A DNA stretch of 33,881 nt, from contig JAIKXS010000095.1 in NCBI GenBank assembly GCA_024683955.1, positions 1-33,881 on the forward strand, in the 5' to 3' direction. Of this stretch, positions 23,779-32,022 are shown one piece after another. The DNA comes from Desulfovibrio sp. GTDB lineage: Bacteria; Desulfobacterota; Desulfovibrionia; Desulfovibrionales; Desulfovibrionaceae. The stretch's first letter is position 1; every line of letters begins with the position of its first letter. Made by a program: the position numbers and the translations under genes. Under the pieces are notes generated by a model. The model worked only from the letters and a program-made list of their open reading frames with translations. It was not told where the DNA came from and did not search any database.

Positions 23779-24616
23779 TGCACAGGAAATCTGCCAGAAA
23801 TTTCATTGTCCGCCCGTCTATACAACGCCACGGCGTGGTGACCGTCCCCTTCTCTCACGCCTCTTTCCATCCCTCTACTTCTACACAGCAATGCTTGCCG
23901 GGCCTCTTGGCTGGCTCTGTCTGCAGGCCCGCAGAAATCTGTGCGACGATGCCTGCTGGGCCAAGGGCTGCGCATGGTTTGCCGACCGCATCGAACAGCA
24001 GGGGATATCCATCACCATCGAGGGACTCGATGTGCTCGAACGGCAGACATCCCCTTTTGTGATCGAGGCAAACCATATGGGATCCCTCGAGACATTCCTT
24101 CTTCCGGGTATCGTGCGCCCCTATTCTCCCGTCACGTTCGTTGTCAAGGAAAGCCTCGTCAAAATGCCGTTTTTCGGACCTCTCATGCGTTCCCGCAATC
24201 CGGTTGTCGTGAAACGGAAAAATCCGAGGGAAGACCTGACAACCGTTCTTCGTGAGGGCGAGGACCGCCTCAGAAAGGGCATCTCCATTATCGTCTTCCC
24301 GCAAAGTACGCGGATGAAGACTTTTTCTCCTGCCCATTTCAATACCATAGGTGAAAAGCTTGCCAAACGCGCAGACGTTCCCGTCATCCCTCTGGCCCTC
24401 AAGACGGATGCATGGCAGATGGGAACACACGTCAAGGAAATCGGACACTTTGTTCCGCAAATCCCTGTGCATTTTCGCTTCGGGAAGGAGGAGAGGTGTA
24501 CGGGTAACGGACGGGAGGTGCATGAACGAATCTGTACCTTTATCGGCGAAAGTCTTGCGGAATGGGAGAGGGACGAACAGAACGCCCATCCCGGCGGACA
24601 CCCGCAACGCCCCTGA
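23768..24616 (+). CDS. Lysophospholipid acyltransferase (PlsC-like) with variant motifs
   Basis: This 282-aa protein should transfer an acyl chain to a lysophospholipid or a similar acceptor at the membrane. A hydrophobic N-terminal stretch (about 34-54) anchors it. Motif I reads ANHMGSLETF (101-110), with H103 and E108 in place of the usual H-X4-D. Motif III reads FPQSTRM (177-183) in place of FPEGTR. The segments FFGPLMRSRNPVVVKR and VPVIPLAL fit the family. The variants suggest a divergent subfamily rather than classic PlsC, or reduced activity. The GTG at 23768 is preferred: GAGG stands seven bases before it, and a longer frame runs only inside rarA. It is the last gene of the operon. Confidence 0.83.
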   Translation: MNTDAQEICQKFHCPPVYTTPRRGDRPLLSRLFPSLYFYTAMLAGPLGWLCLQARRNLCDDACWAKGCAWFADRIEQQGISITIEGLDVLERQTSPFVIEANHMGSLETFLLPGIVRPYSPVTFVVKESLVKMPFFGPLMRSRNPVVVKRKNPREDLTTVLREGEDRLRKGISIIVFPQSTRMKTFSPAHFNTIGEKLAKRADVPVIPLALKTDAWQMGTHVKEIGHFVPQIPVHFRFGKEERCTGNGREVHERICTFIGESLAEWERDEQNAHPGGHPQRP

Positions 24617-25016
24617 CACCTGGACACCCTGTCAACGGGGCCTCTGCCTCCGATCTCTTCACTACTCTGAAGGTATCATCCCTTCTTTTCCGTACACTTA
24701 TTGAAAAGAACTTGTTTCTTGCAGACCCCGCCTCCCTGTGATACGACCCCGTTCTTCCATACCTGTCAGAGATCCCTGACAACAGAAGAGCCACTCATAA
24801 ACCAGGCAAGGATCAACACCAGGCAAAGCAGTCTGCGGGGCCGGCCACAAAACGCGAAAAATCCCGTGACAACGGCCGTCGCTTCCACCGCAGAAGGCGG
24901 CCATTCCGAAAACGTACTGTCCCCTCCCGTTTCAGGAACGACGAAGGGGAGGATGCTCCTTCTCCGGAGCGCGCACGCATTTTTTCGCACAACCCAAGAT
25001 ACCTGGATCGACGACA
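24617..25016. other. 400-base gap with no supported gene
   Basis: The gap lies between the acyltransferase and the permease. Minus-strand frames at 24698-25034 include one of 83 codons with a single hydrophobic stretch, but it begins on top of the permease start codon and has no ribosome site. A plus-strand frame from 24701 runs into the permease gene in the wrong frame. No clear terminator or promoter was found by eye. Confidence 0.5.
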
Positions 25017-26135
25017 ATGCTGAAACAAGGACACTACAGGATTTTTTATTTTGTGGCCGTTTGCGCCTGCGGCCTTCTCCTCCTTCCCTATCCGGGAACG
25101 GTTTTTCTCGCGGTCTGCTTCTCCTGTCTGACGATCCCCCTCTACCGCCGCTTCAAGTCCATAAGTCTCCGGAAAGAGCGCAGGCTGAACAAGAAGAAAC
25201 GCCTTGCCCGCTCCCTCTGGCGTCGATTTCCCCTTACGGCCTACACCTTCACCCTCTTCTCCTCGATTCTGATTCCCCTCTCCATTCTTGTTCTTCTCGT
25301 GGCTCCCCAGGCCTCAAGAGGTCTCACGCAACTGCGGGACATGCAGCTTGGAGAGAAGATCAATGTTCTCATGCCCGACAATCTCAAAATATTCATCAAT
25401 ACGAGCCTCCCCTCGCTCAAGGACTATCCGGCCCTCTCAAATATAATAGATGAATTCACGGGCACCATTTCAAGCCAGATATACTCCTTTCTCGGTGACA
25501 TTTTCAGCCCTTTGGCTCTCTGGAACCGTTCCGTCAGCCTCCTTGGCGGCGGCATGACGATGCTCTGGATCTGCTTTCTCTTTTTCATCCTGACCATTCT
25601 CTTCACACTCTACGCCCGTAACGCGCGCGTCATAACCGCACGAATTCTCGGACTCCCGAACAAAACCATCAAACACTTCATGCGTGTTGTCCAAAAAGCC
25701 CTGAACGCCATCATGCTCGGCATAGTCGTTGTGGCGCTTCTGCAGGGTCTGCTCTGCGGCATAGGCTTTGCCGTGGCCGGCATCGACTCCCCGGCCTTCT
25801 GGGGACTGATGGCGGCCTTTGTGGCCCCCATTCCCATGATCGGAACAATGCTTGTCTGGGGGCCGCTCGCGATCCTCCTCTGGCTCAAGGGCTCACATTT
25901 CGCAGCCGTCGGTCTCACGCTCTGGGGCGCCATCATCGTCTCCGGGGTGGACAACATCTGCCGTCCGCTTTTTCTTCAACACGGCATCAAGGCACCGTTC
26001 TTCGTCCTTATTCTGACCATCATATGCGGCATGGCGGTCTTCGGCCCCATAGGCCTCGTTGCAGGCCCGGTGCTCCTTGCCATCGCCATGGCCCTCATCG
26101 AAGAAGCCCACAGATACTATGACCGGAATCTGTAG
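25017..26135 (+). CDS. AI-2E family (PerM/YdiK-like) membrane permease
   Basis: This 372-aa polytopic inner-membrane protein has about seven or eight hydrophobic segments: two near the N-terminus (about 10-35 and 77-97), a long extracytoplasmic part (about 100-180), then helices at about 185-203, 230-260, 263-290, 298-315 and 325-365. The blocks FWGLMAAFVAPIPMIGTMLV and GVDNICRPLFLQHG followed by FGPIGLVAGPVLLAI are diagnostic of the AI-2E transporter family. Members are linked to autoinducer-2 or small-solute export and Na+/H+ antiport, but the substrate cannot be read from sequence. It is probably a single gene. The ribosome site before the ATG is weak. Confidence 0.9.
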   Translation: MLKQGHYRIFYFVAVCACGLLLLPYPGTVFLAVCFSCLTIPLYRRFKSISLRKERRLNKKKRLARSLWRRFPLTAYTFTLFSSILIPLSILVLLVAPQASRGLTQLRDMQLGEKINVLMPDNLKIFINTSLPSLKDYPALSNIIDEFTGTISSQIYSFLGDIFSPLALWNRSVSLLGGGMTMLWICFLFFILTILFTLYARNARVITARILGLPNKTIKHFMRVVQKALNAIMLGIVVVALLQGLLCGIGFAVAGIDSPAFWGLMAAFVAPIPMIGTMLVWGPLAILLWLKGSHFAAVGLTLWGAIIVSGVDNICRPLFLQHGIKAPFFVLILTIICGMAVFGPIGLVAGPVLLAIAMALIEEAHRYYDRNL

Positions 26136-26387
26136 GCCACCGTCGTCAACGAACGGAACACGGAGGGCATCCTGTCCGCCCGTTCCAGCCGGGACGCACG
26201 AGACAAGGTAATTCCGGGCGAATTGGACGCGACAAGGCCTTCCTTCGGACGCAACGGGAGAGCTGCGTATCCGCGAAAAAGGGGAGGAACTGCAGAAACG
26301 GGGAAGGATGGAACAAAAAGAGAGGAATGAAAAAGAAGGAAGAGGAGATGTACGGGAGAAATGAGAAAGAGCGTGCAGGGATGAAGA

Positions 26388-26465
26388 TGGTCGGGATGGC
26401 GCGATTTGAACGCGCGGCCTCAGCGTCCCGAACGCTGCGCTCTAGCCAAACTGAGCCACATCCCG
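26388..26465 (-). tRNA. tRNA-Pro (anticodon CGG)
   Basis: The minus strand folds into a full 78-nt cloverleaf with encoded CCA. The acceptor arm is CGGGATG/CATCCCG, the anticodon stem-loop CAGCG-TTCGGGA-CGCTG gives anticodon CGG for CCG codons, and the T loop is TTCAAAT. The C1-G72 first pair is typical of proline tRNAs. No integrase lies next to it. Confidence 0.96.
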
Positions 26466-27031
26466 ACTGCCCTTTCCTACATCCATCACCGTTTTTTAGC
26501 AAGTCAAATTTTGCATTTCCTCTTTGATCAGAAAAAAAAACACGGAAAATCACGGGCTGAGCCCATGCCCTTCTCATCCGCCCCTGTGCTCCGAAGACGC
26601 ATGCATGCACCGGGACAGCCCGTACGTCCCTGTCCTTTTTCCTCTCAAGCGACTCATCTGCCGGTGCCCGCGACCTCCCGGGTCCTTCCTTCTCCCTGAT
26701 GACTCCGTCAAGAAGCCGAAACGCCAGAAACACGGAAACTTTCTGTTTGTCAAAGGAACCTCTTTGGCGTAGCATAAAGCTTTGTGTTTTCATTTCATTG
26801 TATCATAATCATCTTTTCTGCGCCCTTATCCCTCATGCTCGCGCAGAAGCCCGCAAAATCTTACCATTTTACACGCGAGTCCTCCCACGGTTCAGCCAAA
26901 ACATAAGAACTTCTTCAGGCTGTCCGTGCCAGGCATCCGGGATGTCCGCACCGGACCTTGGCCCGCGCCAATCAGGAAATTGAGGAGGCAGTGCAACGCC
27001 GTCAACCTCGTTGACCGTGCACTGATATCGA
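26466..27031. other. 566-base gap upstream of the chemotaxis operon
   Basis: No gene is supported here: a 215-codon minus frame (26146-26793) crosses the tRNA and is rejected, and plus frames lack ribosome sites. The stretch from about 26760 to 26880 is AT-rich and likely holds the promoter of cheB. Confidence 0.55.
26782..26809 (+). promoter_or_regulatory. Candidate promoter of the che operon
   Basis: TTGTGT (26782-26787) and CATAAT (26804-26809) are 16 bases apart. It would give a leader of about 215 bases before cheB. No sigma28 or sigma54 box was evident. Confidence 0.35.
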
Positions 27032-28123
27032 ATGATCAAAGTTATTGTAGTTGACGATTCACTCTTCCTGCGTAACTCACTTGTTTCCATCATACAGCAG
27101 GATCCGGAAATCAAGGTTGCCGCAACCGCTAGGGACGGGCTCGACGCGCTCCGAAAAATACAGGCTGCGCCGGACGACTTCGATGTGGTGACCCTCGATG
27201 TGGAAATGCCCAACATGAACGGCCTTGACACATTGAAAAAACTTATGGAAACCGTCCCGCTTCCCGTGCTTATGATCAGCTCCCTCACCGAACAGGGTGC
27301 AGAGACAACCCTGAAGGCACTGGAACTCGGGGCCCTTGATTTCATTCCCAAATCACTTGAAAAGAACAAGGAACTCTTTGGCCGCGATATCCGCCAGAAA
27401 ATCAAGAGTATCGCCCGTCGTAAGGTTTTTCTCCGCCTCAAATACGGTATGAAAAACAGGGAGGCCTCCAAAGTCAAACCGCTTTCTGACGATAAGACGT
27501 TCAGAAAAGGTGCCCCGCCAGACTATGTGCAGACCCCCATGAAAGGACCACGAGATCTCGTGGTCATCGGCGTCTCGACAGGCGGGCCGCCGGTCGTGCA
27601 AAAGATTCTTTCAGCCATGCCGGCCGATCTTCCGGCATGTATTCTGATCGCCCAACATATGCCCCCGGCCTTTACGGGACCCTTTGCACGTCGTCTCGAT
27701 GGTGTGAGCAAACTGACGGTCACGGAAGCGGTGGACGGAGACAAGTTCATGCGGGGCCATGCGTATGTCTGCCCCGGCGGCAAACACATCGGCATCCGTA
27801 TGCGTGGTGTCCTCCCCGAAATTGCCATCACCGTTGAACCCAAGGACGCCCTCTACAAACCAACGGTCAATGTCCTTATGGACACGGCCGGAAGATTTAT
27901 GGGACGGCGTTCACTCGGTGTTATGCTGACGGGTATGGGTAACGACGGCGTCGAAGGCGCAAAGGTTCTTGTCGAAAACGGTGGCTGCCTCATTGCCCAG
28001 GACGAAGCATCCTGCGTTGTCTACGGCATGAACAAGGCCGTTATCGATGCTAAGCTCGCCAATGTCGTTCTCGATGCGGATGATATTGCTCAGGCCATTA
28101 TCAACACAACACGAGGCGTATAG
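27032..28123 (+). CDS. cheB: Chemotaxis protein-glutamate methylesterase/deamidase CheB
   Basis: CheB removes methyl groups from receptor glutamates and deamidates glutamines, the adaptation step in chemosensing. The 363-aa protein has a receiver domain (1-120; acidic pocket D8/D9, phospho-acceptor D56 in VVTLDVEMP, K107) and a methylesterase domain (about 175-360) with catalytic S182 (GVSTGGP), H209 (AQHMPP) and D305 (TGMGNDG). The linker (120-172) is long and basic. All active residues are present. It is the first gene of the che cluster. The ATG has no strong ribosome site, but the receiver begins at once so the start is firm. Confidence 0.96.
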   Translation: MIKVIVVDDSLFLRNSLVSIIQQDPEIKVAATARDGLDALRKIQAAPDDFDVVTLDVEMPNMNGLDTLKKLMETVPLPVLMISSLTEQGAETTLKALELGALDFIPKSLEKNKELFGRDIRQKIKSIARRKVFLRLKYGMKNREASKVKPLSDDKTFRKGAPPDYVQTPMKGPRDLVVIGVSTGGPPVVQKILSAMPADLPACILIAQHMPPAFTGPFARRLDGVSKLTVTEAVDGDKFMRGHAYVCPGGKHIGIRMRGVLPEIAITVEPKDALYKPTVNVLMDTAGRFMGRRSLGVMLTGMGNDGVEGAKVLVENGGCLIAQDEASCVVYGMNKAVIDAKLANVVLDADDIAQAIINTTRGV

Positions 28124-28137
28124 CGAAAATACATAAT

Positions 28138-28154
28138 CCCGCAGACCCTGCGGG
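28138..28154 (+). other. Hairpin between cheB and the HEAT-repeat gene
   Basis: CCCGCAG (28138-28144) and CTGCGGG (28148-28154) form a perfect seven-pair stem with a three-base loop. Few T's follow, so it is more likely a transcript-stability or partial-termination element than a full terminator. Confidence 0.4.
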
Positions 28155-28236
28155 AACGTTTGAATCTGCTTTTCGGGGAACCGTCCGCCGTCAGCGGGGG
28201 AAGGCCCGGAGAAGCAATCACCTGGTAGGTAACAGC

Positions 28237-30174
28237 ATGGAAAATGAAACAATGCAAACATCCCCCCAACAGATCCTTGCCGGACTGCAGTCAGAAGACA
28301 GTTCTGAAATCCGTGACGCCGCATTCATGGCTGGCGATCACGAGATGAAAGAGGCTGTTCCGGCACTCTGTAACCTTGTCCGCAGCACGAATATCGGTAT
28401 ACAGGAGGCGGCGGAATACGCACTGCGACGGATTCGAGGACAGGAGGTTATAGAGAATCTGCTTCCGCTTCTCCAGAGTGAAGAGGTCTCAGTGCGCAAT
28501 GCAGCCATGGACATCCTGCGAGAAATCGGGGTGGATAGCATTGAAAGCATGCGACCCTACCTCAAAGGCGAGGATCCCGATCTGAGGATCTTTATTACGG
28601 ATATCCTCGGACACTGCAAAAGCCACAAGTCAGCCGATCTTCTTGCTGAGGCCCTGCTGCGTGATCCCGAGGAAAACGTCCGCTACCAGGCGGCCGTGAG
28701 TCTCGGGACCCTGGCTTATCCCGAATCGGTCGATCCTCTCTCCCGCGCCATGCACGACGCCGAGTGGGTACAGTTCGCCGTGGTTGAAGCCCTTGCGAAA
28801 ATCAAGGACAGAAGCGCCACAAGCGCCCTTGTCCAGTTGTTGCCGCAGTCCTCGCCCCTTGTCTGCTCGGCCATCGTTGATGCTCTGGGTGACCTTGGCG
28901 ACATCAAAATTCTTCCCATGCTGCTGAACGCGCTTGAAAACGTCAGTGACGCCCTGCGCAACACCATCGTCAAAAGCGTGGTCAAGATTCTAAACGGGGC
29001 CTCTCTTTCTCTTCTGCCCGCCAAGAACAAGGAAAACCTCAACATCTACCTGCTCTCCGCGCTCTCCGATGACGACGAAGAAATTCAGGAGGCCGCCCTT
29101 ACGGGTATCAAGGTCATCGGCACACAGAAAGCGAGCAAGAAGGTCCTTGAATTTGCCATAGGCAAAGATCCGGAAACCCAGAGCGAAATCTACGGGCTCG
29201 CCATTGAGACCCTGGCCGCCCTCGGCTTCTCACCGGCCCTCAAGGATGCCCTCCGTTCCGACGATGAGAAGGCCATCTCCATTGCCATGCATGCATGCCA
29301 GTTCATCGATGACCGTGCCCCCCTCGAGGAGCTGAAGAACTGTTTCTGGCGTGTCAACGAGGATCTGAAACGCCTTGCCATCAGCGAGATCTCCCACATG
29401 GGAAACTGCCAGGATATGCCCTTCTTCCTGTCGGTTATCGATGAGTGCGACGATTCGGAAATTCTGAAAAGCGTCCTGGGATTCCTCGGTACACAGTCCA
29501 CATGCCGCGACATCGAGGACGTGGTGTTCAGTCTGCTTTCGCACCATCATCAGGAAGTCCAGGAAATGGCGCTTGAGGCGTGCATCAATCTGCACAGTCC
29601 GGCGCTCAACGAACAGTTCCGCGCCATGCTCCGTGAAGGGGATGTGGTGCAGCGCATGATGGCCATCTACGCTCTCGGACGTTACAGTGCCATGGAAAAC
29701 ATCAACGAACTGACCGTGGGGCTTGAGGACGAAGATCCCGGCGTACGCCGCATGAGTGTCGAAGCCTTCTTCAACCTCGGTCCGGATGCGGAACGCTTCC
29801 TGCCGCGTATTCTTCCCTGCCTGCACGACCCCGACAAAGATGTACGCATGGCAGCGGTCGATCTGCTCGGTCAGATCGGCACACCGCAGATGATGAACCA
29901 CCTCATGGAAGCCCTGAACGATGAAAACGACTGGGTCCGGATCCGTGCCATCGAAGCCCTGGGCATTGCACGCCATGAGGAAGCCATTCCGCAACTCTCG
30001 CAAATCATTGAAACGGGCAATCCCCTTTTGATCTCCAAGGTCATCGAGGCTCTTGGAATGATTGGTGGCAACGTTGCCTTCACCGTCCTGCTTGGCCTCA
30101 TGAATAGTGAAGATCCAGAGATCCAGCACGCTGCGGCTGAAGCGGTTGCCGCTATTCAGGCCAATCAGGAGTAG
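28237..30174 (+). CDS. HEAT-repeat protein in the chemotaxis operon
   Basis: This 645-aa soluble protein is made almost wholly of HEAT/PBS-lyase-type helical repeats of about 31 residues, such as EVSVRNAAMDILREIG, ENVRYQAAVSLGTLA, DPGVRRMSVEAFFNLG, DKDVRMAAVDLLGQIG and NDWVRIRAIEALGIA. Such solenoids are scaffolds for protein binding. There is no enzyme motif, signal peptide or membrane helix. It lies between cheB and cheR, and cheR starts five bases after its stop, so a role in the signalling complex is likely: for example binding CheR, CheA or the receptor array, or sensing a partner. HEAT genes are seen in some che clusters, but what they do is not established. The ATG at 28237 has AGG nine bases upstream. 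Confidence 0.9.
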   Translation: MENETMQTSPQQILAGLQSEDSSEIRDAAFMAGDHEMKEAVPALCNLVRSTNIGIQEAAEYALRRIRGQEVIENLLPLLQSEEVSVRNAAMDILREIGVDSIESMRPYLKGEDPDLRIFITDILGHCKSHKSADLLAEALLRDPEENVRYQAAVSLGTLAYPESVDPLSRAMHDAEWVQFAVVEALAKIKDRSATSALVQLLPQSSPLVCSAIVDALGDLGDIKILPMLLNALENVSDALRNTIVKSVVKILNGASLSLLPAKNKENLNIYLLSALSDDDEEIQEAALTGIKVIGTQKASKKVLEFAIGKDPETQSEIYGLAIETLAALGFSPALKDALRSDDEKAISIAMHACQFIDDRAPLEELKNCFWRVNEDLKRLAISEISHMGNCQDMPFFLSVIDECDDSEILKSVLGFLGTQSTCRDIEDVVFSLLSHHHQEVQEMALEACINLHSPALNEQFRAMLREGDVVQRMMAIYALGRYSAMENINELTVGLEDEDPGVRRMSVEAFFNLGPDAERFLPRILPCLHDPDKDVRMAAVDLLGQIGTPQMMNHLMEALNDENDWVRIRAIEALGIARHEEAIPQLSQIIETGNPLLISKVIEALGMIGGNVAFTVLLGLMNSEDPEIQHAAAEAVAAIQANQE

Positions 30175-30179
30175 GAAGA

Positions 30180-31511
30180 ATGAGCACATCAACCCCTTTT
30201 GACAATCACCCCCCCTTTGGGTCAACCACAACCCACGATGACAAGGAAAAGACGCCTTTTGGCCAGTCCGGGACATCTCCCTTTGCTCATTCACCGCTGA
30301 GTCAGAACACCGGCAAACCCGCATCTTCTCTCTTTTCCCAGAATGCGGGACAGAATCAGGCGAAGCCCTTTTCCTCCCTGCGCTCCCCTTCGTCTTCCTT
30401 CGGGACGCAGAACCAGACACGGACGTTCGGCACACAGGCCAAGGACACGACTCAGGGCCTTTCCCGTCCGCAGGCCCCTGCCTTCGGACAGCGCCCGGCC
30501 ACGTCTTCCTTCGGCCAGCGTCCAGCGGCCCCGGCCTTCGGAAAAAGCCAGCCGGCCTTCGGTACCCGTCCCCAGACATCCCCTCTGGGCCAGACAACGC
30601 CGAGACCCTCCTTCCGCACGCCGCAGGCTGGTCGCTCTCCCCTGTCATCTTCCGGACAGGGTTTTCACAAGGATATGACCATCTCCGATGAAGAATTCAT
30701 CCTGCTGCGCGACTTCATCTACCAGAAGTGCGGCATCTTCATCGCCGAGAACAGGAAATACCTGGTTGAAAACCGCCTTTCAAACCGCATCAAGACCCTG
30801 AACCTCAAAAGTTACTCCGAGTACTACAAATACCTGAGGTTCGATCCCAACAAGGACGCGGAACTGAACGAGCTCTATGTGCTCATGACGACCAATGAGA
30901 CGAGTTTCTTCAGAAATCCGCCCCAGTTGAAGGTCTTTCAGGAAGAAGTTCTCACGAACATGATTAACGAGATCAGAAAAACCGGGCAAAAACGCCTGCG
31001 CATCTGGTCCGCGGGCTGCTCAACGGGTGAGGAGCCCTATACCCTCGCCATCATCATAAGTGAGGTTCTCAAGAGTGAACTACAGTCTTGGGATGTCAAA
31101 ATAACGGCCAACGACCTCTCGACCCAGGTCCTTGCTGCGGCGCGTCAGGGCATTTACTCCGAATACTCCCTGAGAACCACCCCCAAGGAACTCGTGAGCA
31201 AGTATTTCAAAAAAGAGGAACAGGTTTACAAAATCATTCCCGACATGAAGCGGCTCATAAGCTTTGGCCAGATCAATCTGAATGAACGGGATCAGATCAA
31301 ACGCGTGGAACATTCGCACATCGTCTTCTGCCGCAACGTCATTATCTATTTTGACGACGATATGAAGCGCCGTGTCATCAACTCGTTCTACGACAATCTT
31401 CTTCCCGGCGGTGCCCTGCTGATCGGGCACTCCGAGACCCTGCACAATATCTGCCGTTCATTTAAACTTGAGCACTACGCAGGCACCATTGTCTACCGCA
31501 AACTGGCATAA
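30180..31511 (+). CDS. cheR: Chemotaxis methyltransferase CheR with long FG-rich N-terminal region
   Basis: CheR methylates receptor glutamates with SAM. Residues 168-230 form the CheR N domain (ISDEEFILLRDFIYQKCGIF) and 235-443 the catalytic domain, with TTNETSFFRNP (237-247), SAGCSTGEEPYTLA (277-290), NDLSTQVL and VIIYFDDDMK. This part is complete. What is odd is residues 1-163: a low-complexity, cationic, disordered stretch rich in S, Q, P, T, N and G with eight FG dipeptides (at 13, 27, 74, 83, 102, 111, 120 and 127) in contexts PPFG, TPFG, SSFG and PAFG. Only one acidic residue (D89) occurs from 25 to 164. This looks like FG-nucleoporin repeats and is not part of usual CheR (about 270-290 aa). 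GGAAG precedes the ATG. Confidence 0.95.
   Translation: MSTSTPFDNHPPFGSTTTHDDKEKTPFGQSGTSPFAHSPLSQNTGKPASSLFSQNAGQNQAKPFSSLRSPSSSFGTQNQTRTFGTQAKDTTQGLSRPQAPAFGQRPATSSFGQRPAAPAFGKSQPAFGTRPQTSPLGQTTPRPSFRTPQAGRSPLSSSGQGFHKDMTISDEEFILLRDFIYQKCGIFIAENRKYLVENRLSNRIKTLNLKSYSEYYKYLRFDPNKDAELNELYVLMTTNETSFFRNPPQLKVFQEEVLTNMINEIRKTGQKRLRIWSAGCSTGEEPYTLAIIISEVLKSELQSWDVKITANDLSTQVLAAARQGIYSEYSLRTTPKELVSKYFKKEEQVYKIIPDMKRLISFGQINLNERDQIKRVEHSHIVFCRNVIIYFDDDMKRRVINSFYDNLLPGGALLIGHSETLHNICRSFKLEHYAGTIVYRKLA
30216..30668 (+). repeat. Sequence encoding the FG-repeat, low-complexity region of CheR
   Basis: Codons 13-163 encode degenerate repeats of the type (S/P)xFGQ/T, with near copies AFGQRPA and SFGQRPA at 101-107 and 110-116. 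Codons vary between units, so the pattern is kept at protein level and is not a recent DNA duplication. Confidence 0.8.
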
Positions 31512-31567
31512 AGGAGCGGTGTTGCACCGCCCCCCACAAGACCTTACTGCGAAAAGGATATTTTTTT

Positions 31568-31936
31568 ATGCAAAAACACGTTCTGGTCATCGACGACTCA
31601 AAGACGATCCGTAATCTCGTGGCTTTTGTACTCAAATCCGAAGGGTTTAAAACCAGCACGGCAGAGGACGGCCTCGACGGAATCGAAAAACTCTACAACA
31701 TTGATCACGTGGATCTGATCATTGTTGACGTCAATATGCCGCGCATGGACGGCTTCACCTTTATCAAGACGGTACGGACCCAGGATGCGTATAAGGATAT
31801 CCCCATCATCGTCCTTTCGACCGAGGGACAGGAGAAAGATATCCAAAAGGGTATGAGCCTTGGAGCCAATCTTTATATGGTCAAACCGGCCCAGCCTGAA
31901 AAAATGGTGCGTAATATAAAGATGCTTCTGGGTTAA
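31568..31936 (+). CDS. cheY: CheY-like single-domain response regulator
   Basis: This 122-aa stand-alone receiver should take phosphate from CheA and pass the signal to the motor or another output. The acidic pocket is D9/D10 (LVIDDS), the phospho-acceptor D54 (IIVDVNMPRMDG), the switch S84/T85 (VLSTEG) and the conserved lysine K106 (MVKPAQP). No output domain follows. The ATG is preceded by AAGGA at nine bases across a T run. It lies between cheR (56-base gap) and cheA (86-base gap). Confidence 0.93.
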   Translation: MQKHVLVIDDSKTIRNLVAFVLKSEGFKTSTAEDGLDGIEKLYNIDHVDLIIVDVNMPRMDGFTFIKTVRTQDAYKDIPIIVLSTEGQEKDIQKGMSLGANLYMVKPAQPEKMVRNIKMLLG

Positions 31937-32022
31937 CCGATAAGATGAGTACTTTGCTCTGAAGGAACGCGAGAGCCAAGACTCACGAATCGTTATGATA
32001 GCCCAATGAAGGTAGGATAGGT

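Noticed and set aside
24766..25017. 83-codon minus frame with one hydrophobic stretch
   Set aside because: Its start lies on the permease start codon, no ribosome site is present, and the hydrophobic stretch alone is weak evidence.
26146..26793. 215-codon minus frame
   Set aside because: It reads straight through tRNA-Pro and the adjacent purine-rich spacer and has no recognisable domain.
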